From Bacteroidales bacterium (GTDB taxonomy: Bacteria; Bacteroidota; Bacteroidia; Bacteroidales; PUMT01), in NCBI GenBank assembly GCA_007134675.1, contig SLKJ01000160.1, positions 1 to 53,596 of the forward strand: a stretch of DNA of 53,596 nt, written 5' to 3'. The notes under the pieces were generated by a model that saw nothing but the letters and a program-made list of their open reading frames with translations, was not told where the DNA came from and did no database searches. This document shows positions 46,252 through 53,596 of the stretch, piece after piece. Numbering within the stretch: the stretch's first letter is position 1; each line of letters begins with the position of its first letter. Both the position numbers and the translations under genes were made by a program.

Positions 46252-47667
46252 TCAAATATTGATCAGGTTAGCTACCGTGCCAATTTCCACATAGGATGCT
46301 CCGGTGCTTCTACCAAAGTTTCCTGCAACTACCACAATAAGGCTGTTATTATCGACCACACCATCCCTTAACAGAGAGTCAACCGCTTGCAGGACAAATT
46401 CATGAGAAGTGTCGCTGGCTTCCATAAAATGTGCATTTACTCCATAGGACAGGGCAAGTTCTCGCACAACCCTCCGATCATAACATTTTGCCCAGATCAT
46501 TATCTTTCCACGGTACGCGGCAAGACTGCGAATGGTACGGCCCGACAGGGAATCTGCAAGAATAGCTTTGGCGGAAAGGTCAACTGCGGCCTTAACTCCT
46601 GTTTTAATGAGGAAATCTGATATCTCGTTATTTATTATAACAACTGGTATGTCATTGATAGGTTCTTTTGTTTTTTCCACCTCAATTGCAACAGATGCCA
46701 TAGTTTTGAGTGATTCCAGCGGATATGATCCATAGGCTGTCTCACCACTCAGCATAATTGCATCTGTCTGACTGTATATGGCATTGGCTATGTCACTGAC
46801 TTCAGCACGGGTGGGACGGGGATTATTAATCATGCTATGTAGCATCTGTGTGGCAATAATTACAGGTTTTCTCCTTTCAATGCACTTGTCTATAAGCATC
46901 TTCTGGATTCCGGGAATTCTTGGATAGGGTATTTCAATAGCAAGATCTCCCCGGGCAACCATTACTCCGTATGCATGGTCAAGAATTTCATCTATGTTAT
47001 CGACGCCGGACTGGTTTTCGATCTTTGCAATTATTTTTACCCTACTTTCATCCTTGTCAAGGATATTTTGTATCTCTATTATGTCCTCCTTGTTACGCAC
47101 AAAAGAATGTGCTATAAAGTCAATGTCCTCTTTTATGCAAAGACGGACATATTCCCTGTCTTTATCCGTCAGCGGTGGAAGCCTGGTATCTACACCGGGG
47201 ATATTTACGCTTTTCTTCCCGAGAATAATTCCCTTATTACGGGCTTCGCACACCAGCATATCTTTTTGTTTCGAGTTAACTACAAGTTCAATATCACCAT
47301 CATCTATCAATATGCGGTTGCCAACAGGTACATCATTGCATATTTCATTGTAAGAAAGGCATATAACATTTTCGTATGACATTTTGCCTGGTGCTCCTTT
47401 TACATATACCATGTCGCCGTAATTCACCTCCAGTCCGTTTTCAGTATGATTTGTCCTTACTTCAGGCCCCTTTGTATCGATAATGATCGCTATTCTGTCC
47501 GATACACTTCGGATATTCCCGATAACTCTTAAGCTGTCTTCAATTGTCTGATGAGCGGTATTTAGACGGGCTACATTCATGCCTGAATGAAATAGTTTGG
47601 TCAGAAATGGCACATCACAGTTCCGGTCAGAAATAGTCGCAACAATTTTGGTTTTCTTGTCTATCAT
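46252..47667 (-). CDS. pyk: Pyruvate kinase
   Basis: Pyk makes pyruvate and ATP from phosphoenolpyruvate and ADP. Visible motifs are KIVATISDRN, GMNVARLNTAHQ (the phosphate-binding loop, LNFSHG in most species), IIDTKGPEVRT, the catalytic-lysine region VKIIAKIENQSG, MVARGDLAIEIP, ATQMLHSM and DAIMLSGETAYGSYP. All active-site parts are present in 471 residues. I used the ATG at 47667; an upstream in-frame start at 47730 adds 21 residues unlike the family. A promoter region is shared with divergent xerD. Confidence 0.95.
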   Translation of the reverse strand: MIDKKTKIVATISDRNCDVPFLTKLFHSGMNVARLNTAHQTIEDSLRVIGNIRSVSDRIAIIIDTKGPEVRTNHTENGLEVNYGDMVYVKGAPGKMSYENVICLSYNEICNDVPVGNRILIDDGDIELVVNSKQKDMLVCEARNKGIILGKKSVNIPGVDTRLPPLTDKDREYVRLCIKEDIDFIAHSFVRNKEDIIEIQNILDKDESRVKIIAKIENQSGVDNIDEILDHAYGVMVARGDLAIEIPYPRIPGIQKMLIDKCIERRKPVIIATQMLHSMINNPRPTRAEVSDIANAIYSQTDAIMLSGETAYGSYPLESLKTMASVAIEVEKTKEPINDIPVVIINNEISDFLIKTGVKAAVDLSAKAILADSLSGRTIRSLAAYRGKIMIWAKCYDRRVVRELALSYGVNAHFMEASDTSHEFVLQAVDSLLRDGVVDNNSLIVVVAGNFGRSTGASYVEIGTVANLINI

Positions 47668-47784
47668 TTTGAGTAATTTGATTGTATATGGAATTAACTT
47701 TCCAAAATTACAATAATAGGCATAAGACACATAAAAATTGGCAGTATATTTACATCACTTTTACTAGTGGGAAATTGACGGACC

Positions 47785-48681
47785 ATGAACTGGCAATATG
47801 CAATTCAGGAATTCAAAAGCTACCTCAGGCTGGAGAAGTCATTGTCCACCCATTCTGTAGATGCATATGTGGGTGATATTTATAAGCTTGTGAGTTTTGC
47901 TCAGACACTTGAACCGCCTCCCGAACCAGATAAAATTAATATTTCGCACCTTCGAAGATTTATTGAATGGCTTGATGGTTTTTACCTTAATAACCGGACT
48001 CAGGCCAGAATCATTTCAGGAATAAGAGCTTTTTTCAGATTTATGGTCCTGAATGATACTATTGACAATGACCCCTCTGCCCTGCTGGAAATGCCTAAAA
48101 CCGGAAGAAAGCTGCCTGAAGTCCTTTCAGTTGAAGAGATTAATGCTATTCTCTCCGTTATAGACCTGAGCATTGTAACCGGACGCAGGAACAAAGCCAT
48201 TATAGAGACTATGTATGGTGGGGGGCTTAGGGTTTCGGAAATTGTCAACCTTTGTATAAGTGATATTTTTTTCGTTGAGGGGTTCATCAGGGTTACCGGC
48301 AAGGGTGACAAACAGCGTATTGTTCCTTTAGGAAACAGAGCATTGAGGGAAATTGAATTATATATACAGGATCGCAGGCATCTGTCTGTCATAAAAGGGC
48401 ATGAGGATGTTTTATTTCTAAACCGGTCAGGAAGAAGACTCACCAGGGTTATGGTATTTACCATTGTTCGTCAGTTGGCAGAACGAGCATCAATAGATAA
48501 AGTGATCAGTCCTCATACCTTTCGCCACTCTTTTGCAACCCACCTTATTGAAGGAGGTGCCGACCTTCGCGCTGTTCAGGAAATGCTTGGTCATGAATCA
48601 ATAATAACAACCGAGGTTTACACCCACCTTGACCGTGAATACCTGCGTGATGCAATTATAAGGTTTCATCCAAGGTCATGA
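47785..48681 (+). CDS. xerD: Tyrosine recombinase XerD/XerC type
   Basis: A 298-residue tyrosine recombinase with normal Xer length. The N-terminal core-binding SAM-like domain (FKSYLRLEKSLSTHSVDAYVGDI) is followed by the catalytic domain: Arg in GGGLRVSEIVNL, Lys in VTGKGDKQR, HTFRHSFATHLIEGGADLR, LGHESI and the nucleophile Tyr in TEVYTHLD. It resolves chromosome dimers at dif as part of the XerCD pair. No integrase neighbours or attachment repeats are seen, so it is most likely the housekeeping Xer protein. XerC versus XerD cannot be told with certainty. Its last 26 bp overlap the convergent ATPase gene. Confidence 0.93.
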   Translation: MNWQYAIQEFKSYLRLEKSLSTHSVDAYVGDIYKLVSFAQTLEPPPEPDKINISHLRRFIEWLDGFYLNNRTQARIISGIRAFFRFMVLNDTIDNDPSALLEMPKTGRKLPEVLSVEEINAILSVIDLSIVTGRRNKAIIETMYGGGLRVSEIVNLCISDIFFVEGFIRVTGKGDKQRIVPLGNRALREIELYIQDRRHLSVIKGHEDVLFLNRSGRRLTRVMVFTIVRQLAERASIDKVISPHTFRHSFATHLIEGGADLRAVQEMLGHESIITTEVYTHLDREYLRDAIIRFHPRS

Positions 48682-51004
48682 TTTTCTTTACAACAGAGTC
48701 AAAAAGACATTCCATGTTTTTTTGTGTTTCATCATCGAAACAACTGAATGTAATATCGCCTGTTGAAACCGATTGAGCAAAACCGGCTGCAATAAGAGGG
48801 CGTGATAGTTCATTTTGGGTTATGTACCCTGAATTACTACCTGATATTCCAACCCTGGTTTTAATTATAAACTTTTTGAAATCAAGAGTAGAGAACAGAT
48901 CTTCCGGGCCTGGAAGATGGTCTGCAACCTGAAGTTTTGAATCAGGATCATCAATGTCAAAATCATACAGGCTGCTCTGCAACTCATTGATAATTTGGCT
49001 ATTCTCCTTATTATTGAAAAGAAAGACAGAGAAGTCATACCCCCAACCCATAAGAAGGCTTACAAGAGTAATTATACCTGCAGGGCCATTGGCAGGCAGA
49101 AAACAGATTTCTGTATTATTATTAAATAGTTTATTGATAGCCGACAGATAATAGAAACTTGTTATATCCTCCACTATTATGTTTTTGCTTTGCCTTTGGG
49201 TTTCCTGCCGGGTAAAGCCTGTTCCCATAAATGAACAAACTGGCGACAGGGTGTCAGATGTGGCAGAATGAAGTTGCGAGGCATTGAAAATGATTGTTTC
49301 ACTCTGCTCACTTTTTTCATTGGCTCTCTGGACAGCAAGAAGACGGTACAATTTACTGTGATCTATCAGGTGAGGTGAATGAGTAGTGTATATTATCTGG
49401 ATTTTTCCTTTTATGTCCTCGAAAACCTTGAGTACATCTTCCTGAGCTCTTGCATGAAGACTCAGTGCGGGTTCATCAATCAACAATACCCTGTGCAAAT
49501 TTTTATTTTCTCTTGCAAAGGCTTTCAGTTCAAGGTAAAAAGATAGAAACCATCTGACGCCTCTGCTCCTCTGTTTAGGATAAAGCCTTTCGTGCTGATC
49601 CTTGATCCAGAATTCAAGATATGGTTTGCCCTTTTTTTCCGGGTGTGAAATATCGTAATGCTCAAGTTCAAAGTTTATTCTTATTTTATTGGTTTTCCCG
49701 ACATTCTGACGCCAGTACTCCTGGAAATCAACAGTAACCTCATTATTCAGATTTTCAATTTTCTGTTTGAGGATTCTGTTATTTGTCTGCCGGAAGAATT
49801 CAGGATCCAGACCGGCAATTATCAGAAAGTTTCTTACTGCTCTGAATCCTTCGACCCTGCTGTTATTCTCAAAAATGTCCTCAAGATCAATGCGGTTAGG
49901 CAATAAGCTGCTGAAGTCCTCAAAAAATTCGTGCTGCGGGATATTCCTGAAGAATAATTCACCTGCTTCTTCTTGTGAATACAGCTTTTTGGTTGTTTCA
50001 TATTCCTGCCGGGCCATTTTTTCTGCCTCTGACAGCTCAATGTTATCCAGAAGATTTTTCACCAGCCGTATTTTTATACCGGTATTTTCAGTGATTGTTT
50101 CCATTTCCCGGCTTTTCATGATATACTTATCCTTGGCCTGAAATAATTTAGTCTCTCCGGCTTTTTTTTCTTTTTCACCCTTAAGTAGATGCATGTTGCT
50201 TTCTATTTCTCTCAGACTTTTATAAGCACCCTCAAGTTCAGACTTTATAAGATCCATGGATTCAATGAGTCCCAGGCAGTCCTCACCATATTGCTTAATC
50301 AGATCCTTATCTGACAGTTTTATCTTATTTTCATATATCCTGGTTTCTCCCTCTTTTATAGTGTCTGATACATGTTGGTACTCTTTATTGACATTTTCAA
50401 TATTCCGCTTCAGGATCTCCTTTTCTTCAGCATTTGATGTTTTTTTAAGCTGCTTTTTAAGTTCATTATTCTTTTTTCCTGTAATATCCAGCTTCTTTTT
50501 GAGAGATATAATACTTTCTTCAAGACCTTCTGATTCATTTTTTATCTCCAGGCATTCGCTTATCAGGTTTTCAATTCTATTTATTGTATTTTTAAACAGG
50601 TTTATCTCATCAGACTTCAGTTTATCAAATATTTTAGAGACATTATTTCCTGAAAGGCAAATGAGGCTGGACAGATCTGGATTCCATTTTCTCGTGAGTC
50701 CAAGTCTGTTGCTGTTTTTTATTTCTTCAAGGACTCCCGGCGGCATCCTTCTGCTGTCAATATAATCGAAATTATCCGTACTTTCAGGTATGTATGTGCA
50801 GGACACCTCAGGCATGCTAAGATCACTCCGAAGTATATCTTCAGAGATCGCTCCGTTATAAAAACTGTATAATGCTTCAAGTACAGAGGTTTTTCCCGAT
50901 TCATTCTGCCCGATAAGAGCAGTTATATTGTCAGATGAAATAGAGTTCCATCCTGTATCAACAATACTTCGGAAATTTCTAATATTAAATTCTGCCAGTC
51001 TCAT
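48656..51004 (-). CDS. OLD-like AAA ATPase with coiled coil and degenerate TOPRIM-like region
   Basis: A 782-residue SMC/OLD-type ATPase. N-terminal FNIRNFRSIVDTGW leads to Walker A GQNESGKTSVLEALY (residues ~32-46). A long charged helical region of about 230 residues (roughly 120-345) is probably coiled coil. The second ATPase half holds the signature-like RSRGVRWFLSFYLEL, Walker B VLLIDEPALSLHARAQ and the H-loop IIYTTHSPHLID. A C-terminal segment (IIVEDITSFYYL ... FSVFLFNNKEN) is arranged like a TOPRIM domain, but the acidic DxD position reads NNK. It could be nuclease-dead or an altered domain. It follows the SpoIIE phosphatase by 11 bp, so they form a two-gene unit of unknown role; an anti-phage or DNA-repair function is possible but unproven. 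Confidence 0.82.
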   Translation of the reverse strand: MRLAEFNIRNFRSIVDTGWNSISSDNITALIGQNESGKTSVLEALYSFYNGAISEDILRSDLSMPEVSCTYIPESTDNFDYIDSRRMPPGVLEEIKNSNRLGLTRKWNPDLSSLICLSGNNVSKIFDKLKSDEINLFKNTINRIENLISECLEIKNESEGLEESIISLKKKLDITGKKNNELKKQLKKTSNAEEKEILKRNIENVNKEYQHVSDTIKEGETRIYENKIKLSDKDLIKQYGEDCLGLIESMDLIKSELEGAYKSLREIESNMHLLKGEKEKKAGETKLFQAKDKYIMKSREMETITENTGIKIRLVKNLLDNIELSEAEKMARQEYETTKKLYSQEEAGELFFRNIPQHEFFEDFSSLLPNRIDLEDIFENNSRVEGFRAVRNFLIIAGLDPEFFRQTNNRILKQKIENLNNEVTVDFQEYWRQNVGKTNKIRINFELEHYDISHPEKKGKPYLEFWIKDQHERLYPKQRSRGVRWFLSFYLELKAFARENKNLHRVLLIDEPALSLHARAQEDVLKVFEDIKGKIQIIYTTHSPHLIDHSKLYRLLAVQRANEKSEQSETIIFNASQLHSATSDTLSPVCSFMGTGFTRQETQRQSKNIIVEDITSFYYLSAINKLFNNNTEICFLPANGPAGIITLVSLLMGWGYDFSVFLFNNKENSQIINELQSSLYDFDIDDPDSKLQVADHLPGPEDLFSTLDFKKFIIKTRVGISGSNSGYITQNELSRPLIAAGFAQSVSTGDITFSCFDDETQKNMECLFDSVVKKIMTLDETL

Positions 51005-51015
51005 TTTGTGTCAGA

Positions 51016-51843
51016 TCAAATAATTTTAAACCCGAATATCAGTATGTCATCTATTTGTTCATTATTACCCATCCAGTTATTTATAGTATTTCTGAGTATA
51101 GTGTGCTGTTCATTCATTTTTCTTTTATGAATGTCCAGCAGCAGTTGTTTAAAAGGTCTGTATTTGAACTTTTTCCCATCCGGTCCGCCAAACTGGTCAG
51201 GGAATCCGTCAGAAAACATGTATAATATGTCATTTTTGCGGATCTTAATATCAGTTACTGAGAACGGCTCTTCCGAAACAGCATTTATACCAACCGGCAT
51301 ACTGTCAGCCTTGATCTCCAAAAGTTTGTTGTTTCGGATAATATACAAAGGGTTGTTGGCTCCCGAAAACTGGATACTGGTTTTGTCTTTATTAATGATG
51401 CACATTGACAGATCTATTCCGTCTTTGGACTCATTAATCTCTCCTGTCTGGTTGAGAGACTCCATTATTTTTTCCCTTAACTTATTGAGTATCCTGTTTG
51501 ACATTTGAGGACAGCCATTACTGGTAATCTCATTCAGAAAAGATATGCCCATAATGCTCATGAGTGCCCCGGGAACTCCGTGACCGGTGCAGTCAGCCGC
51601 GACGATATATCTTTGTTTGTTTTTATATGCAACCCAGTAGAAATCACCACTTACAAATGATTTTGGCATGAACAGGATAAAATATTCAGACAGCAATTTA
51701 TCAATAACCTGTGTCGAAGGAAGCATGGCCTGCTGTATTAGTCCCGCATAACGCAGGCTATCAGTTATTTCCCTGTTGCGGACCTTTTCAGGGGCAGCCC
51801 TGAAACTGTCATTTATCCTTTTGATGTCCTCCGGGTGCAGCAT
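51016..51843 (-). CDS. SpoIIE-family PP2C protein phosphatase
   Basis: A 275-residue serine/threonine phosphatase of the SpoIIE/RsbU type, acting in the cytoplasm. The N-terminal ~35 residues are a short helix, with no PAS, GAF, response-regulator, TPR or membrane domain. The catalytic domain has QQAMLPS, SFVSGDFYWVAYKN (metal Asp), VAADCTGHGVPGALMSIMG (metal Asp), SGANNPLYIIRN and YMFSDGFPDQFGGPDGKKF (metal Asp). The active site appears complete. No anti-sigma kinase or anti-sigma antagonist is adjacent; its only partner is the OLD-like ATPase 11 bp downstream. The substrate is unknown. Confidence 0.9.
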   Translation of the reverse strand: MLHPEDIKRINDSFRAAPEKVRNREITDSLRYAGLIQQAMLPSTQVIDKLLSEYFILFMPKSFVSGDFYWVAYKNKQRYIVAADCTGHGVPGALMSIMGISFLNEITSNGCPQMSNRILNKLREKIMESLNQTGEINESKDGIDLSMCIINKDKTSIQFSGANNPLYIIRNNKLLEIKADSMPVGINAVSEEPFSVTDIKIRKNDILYMFSDGFPDQFGGPDGKKFKYRPFKQLLLDIHKRKMNEQHTILRNTINNWMGNNEQIDDILIFGFKII

Positions 51844-52092
51844 ATATTTATATTATCAACACCGGTCATTCTTTTTCGAAATGGCCGGCAGTAACCTTAT
51901 AATTATACTGATAATATTAAATCAGGTTACATTTATAATAAATTAATGATTCGCTGATTGCGGAAAAAAGATGCGACAAAATGTCGGTAATGCATAAATT
52001 AATTGGTTTGGTAAATATTTTGATAGTGATAAAATAAACTAATTGAAAAAATGTTTGTTAATGTTGTGTAATATTCCATAATATTAAAAGAG

Positions 52093-52773
52093 ATGGCTCC
52101 AATATTGATAATATTTATAGGGTTTATGCTGCTCAGCTGGCTGGTAGGTAACCAACTGAAAACAAGGTTCAGAAAGTATTCAAAAATCCCGGTTAATTAT
52201 GGTGTTACCGGTAAGGAGGTAGCAGAAAAGATGCTTTATGATAACGGAATTACCGATGTCAGGGTTGTTTCTGTTCCTGGTGAACTCACTGACCATTACC
52301 ATCCGGGACACAAAACAGTTAACCTCAGCCGTGAGGTGTATTACGGTGACAGTGTTGCTGCAGCAGCAGTTGCAGCTCATGAATGCGGGCACGCAGTGCA
52401 GCATGCAAGGGCTTATGCATTCCTGCAGATGAGATCTGCTCTTGTGCCTGTTGTAAGTATAGCTTCAAAATATGTGCAATGGGTTCTTCTTGCAGGGATT
52501 ATTCTTGTTGAATCCTTTCCGGGTATACTTTTTACCGGCATAGTCCTTTTCGGTATGACGACTCTGTTCAGCCTTATTACCCTGCCTGTAGAAATTAATG
52601 CAAGTCAGAGAGCTCTTGCGTGGCTTAACCACAGCAATATTACCAGCAGGTCAACGCACCCTCAGGCGCAGGACGCACTTAAGTGGGCTGCCTACACCTA
52701 TGTCGTTGCTGCACTGGCATCGCTGGCAACTCTACTCTATTATATCTGGATTTTTATGGCAAGACGGAACTGA
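52093..52773 (+). CDS. Membrane zinc metallopeptidase (YugP-like)
   Basis: A 226-residue membrane protein of the neutral zinc metallopeptidase (YugP / Zn_peptidase_2) family. It has an N-terminal transmembrane segment (APILIIFIGFMLLSWLVG), DHYHPGHKTVNLS, the zinc motif AAHECGHAVQHA (HExxH), two to three further hydrophobic segments, and a C-terminal helix ending in WIFMARRN. The sequence LPVEINASQRAL, seen in this family, follows the second helix. The substrate and biological role are not established. It stands alone, 249 bp from the divergent SpoIIE gene, and converges with the lipoprotein gene. Confidence 0.9.
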   Translation: MAPILIIFIGFMLLSWLVGNQLKTRFRKYSKIPVNYGVTGKEVAEKMLYDNGITDVRVVSVPGELTDHYHPGHKTVNLSREVYYGDSVAAAAVAAHECGHAVQHARAYAFLQMRSALVPVVSIASKYVQWVLLAGIILVESFPGILFTGIVLFGMTTLFSLITLPVEINASQRALAWLNHSNITSRSTHPQAQDALKWAAYTYVVAALASLATLLYYIWIFMARRN

Positions 52774-52838
52774 ACCGGCTATTCTGACCGGTTAACTTCC
52801 ATAATTATCCTGGCAACTTTTAGTATTATCAGGCAAGT

Positions 52839-53327
52839 TTACCTTATTGAAGATCTTCTTTCAAGAGGCTCCTTAACTGTAAGAAAGGGCATTTCTTCAA
52901 GAGCATGGCAGGAGTTGCAGGTATTGATCATTATGTTGATCCGCATTTCAAACATTCCCGGATCCCTTGCATCTATTGCCTCCTTAAGATCAGGAATAGC
53001 TGAAGTCATAAATTGCTGTGCCGAGGCTGCCCTTGCGGGTCGCCGTTCGAGTCCCAGTTCCAGAGTTTCCTCCATCTCATCTATCTGGTGCTCCGCGTAT
53101 TCCCAGTTTTTATCCTTACCTGCCCAGTAAAGTTCATTGAAACGGTAATCAACCTCCCACATAGCCTTGCCAAAACCTCCGAGATGCTCGGTTACAGTTT
53201 CAAATTTCTCATTAACATCGCCGGTAAGCCACCCACCTGATCCTACGGGCTGGTCAAAAGTTTGCTGGCATGCCGCGCAAAAGATCAATATTATGACCAT
53301 AAGCGCACAAATATTTTTTATTTTCAT
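52839..53327 (-). CDS. CxxCH lipoprotein, cytochrome-c-like
   Basis: A 162-residue exported protein. The N-terminus is a lipoprotein signal (MKIKNICALMVIILIFCAAC, with a lipobox Cys at ~20). Most of the mature part is helical and charged. Near the end it has CNSCH (NTCNSCHALEEMPFL), a single c-type heme-binding motif placed as in class II cytochrome c' proteins. It is therefore probably an outer-membrane- or periplasm-anchored monoheme protein involved in electron transfer or gas binding. The helical-bundle reading is inferred from sequence only. It lies alone on the minus strand. Confidence 0.78.
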   Translation of the reverse strand: MKIKNICALMVIILIFCAACQQTFDQPVGSGGWLTGDVNEKFETVTEHLGGFGKAMWEVDYRFNELYWAGKDKNWEYAEHQIDEMEETLELGLERRPARAASAQQFMTSAIPDLKEAIDARDPGMFEMRINIMINTCNSCHALEEMPFLTVKEPLERRSSIR

Positions 53328-53596
53328 AGCTAAGGGATTTACAGTATTACTATAATGATTTTAATAAAATGGTCTTACTTCAAAAATAAAAAAAATATCA
53401 GCACAATTGTAACAATTCACTGATAATTTGGTCTTAGAAGTCAGGATGTACATTATCGGACATTTATGTTCCAGATCGTACACCATTATTAGAGCATTTT
53501 TTAATTATATAATTCAAATACAGAAATATAGCATGAATGGCATAATAAATGAACAAATTTTTCAGATTGATTAATCTAATAATTACAGTTATGAAA
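53328..53596. other. End of window, non-coding AT-rich region
   Basis: Upstream region of the CxxCH lipoprotein. It is AT-rich with stop codons in every frame. An ATGAAA at 53591-53596 could be the beginning of a rightward gene, but six bases cannot support that. No RNA gene or terminator is visible. Confidence 0.4.

Noticed and set aside
47785-48681. Phage or island integrase
   Set aside because: The recombinase has housekeeping Xer length and motifs, with no mobile genes, attachment repeats or tRNA beside it.

Overview
The window looks like chromosomal DNA of a Bacteroidota bacterium, probably of a Bacteroidales/Marinilabiliales type. The evidence is a C-terminal type IX secretion (T9SS) sorting domain on a giant secreted protein, a TonB-dependent receptor with an N-terminal carboxypeptidase-like domain, promoters of the TTTG / TAnnTTTG type, and few Shine-Dalgarno sequences. 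I see no phage, plasmid, insertion sequence or CRISPR array. The content is mostly housekeeping with a few accessory blocks.

Layout. 1-2.9 kb: the 3' part of a trehalose-6-phosphate synthase fused to a phosphatase-like domain that has lost catalytic residues, then a tandem universal stress protein. 3-9.7 kb: a lone reverse-strand SDR, then a forward catabolic cassette (TIM-barrel isomerase, MocA-type oxidoreductase, cytoplasmic GH88-like hydrolase, SDR, SLC13 transporter). 9.8-14.7 kb, reverse: M1 aminopeptidase, TonB-dependent receptor, cytidylate-kinase-like protein. 15-19.8 kb: PiT transporter, MltG, phosphohexomutase and, reversed, MurB. 19.9-20.5 kb: tRNA-Arg(TCT) with promoter and terminator, then an aldo/keto reductase remnant.

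20.5-38.3 kb is the core of the window. It holds pheA, then ilvD-ilvB-ilvN-ilvC-leuA-leuC-leuD-cimA-like-leuB, then thrA-thrB-thrC, all on the plus strand. Both pheA and ilvD are preceded by a short leader peptide rich in the end-product amino acid (FFFFSF; ILTTILFIILL) and by RNA that can fold into mutually exclusive hairpins. This is the architecture of classical ribosome-mediated attenuation. A third switch-like hairpin pair lies between leuB and thrA, without a convincing leader peptide. The cluster encodes most of valine, leucine and threonine synthesis. The cimA-like gene suggests isoleucine may be made from pyruvate through citramalate.

38.3-53.6 kb: a surface 5'-nucleotidase-type phosphoesterase, a 1626-residue T9SS protein with GLUG and bacterial-repeat domains, a nitroreductase-family protein, pyruvate kinase, XerD-type recombinase, a two-gene unit of a SpoIIE-type phosphatase and an OLD-like ATPase with a degenerate TOPRIM-like region, a membrane zinc peptidase and a CxxCH lipoprotein. 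The most notable items are the paired Phe and Ile/Leu attenuators, the pseudo-phosphatase fused to trehalose-6-phosphate synthase, and the SpoIIE/OLD-like pair.
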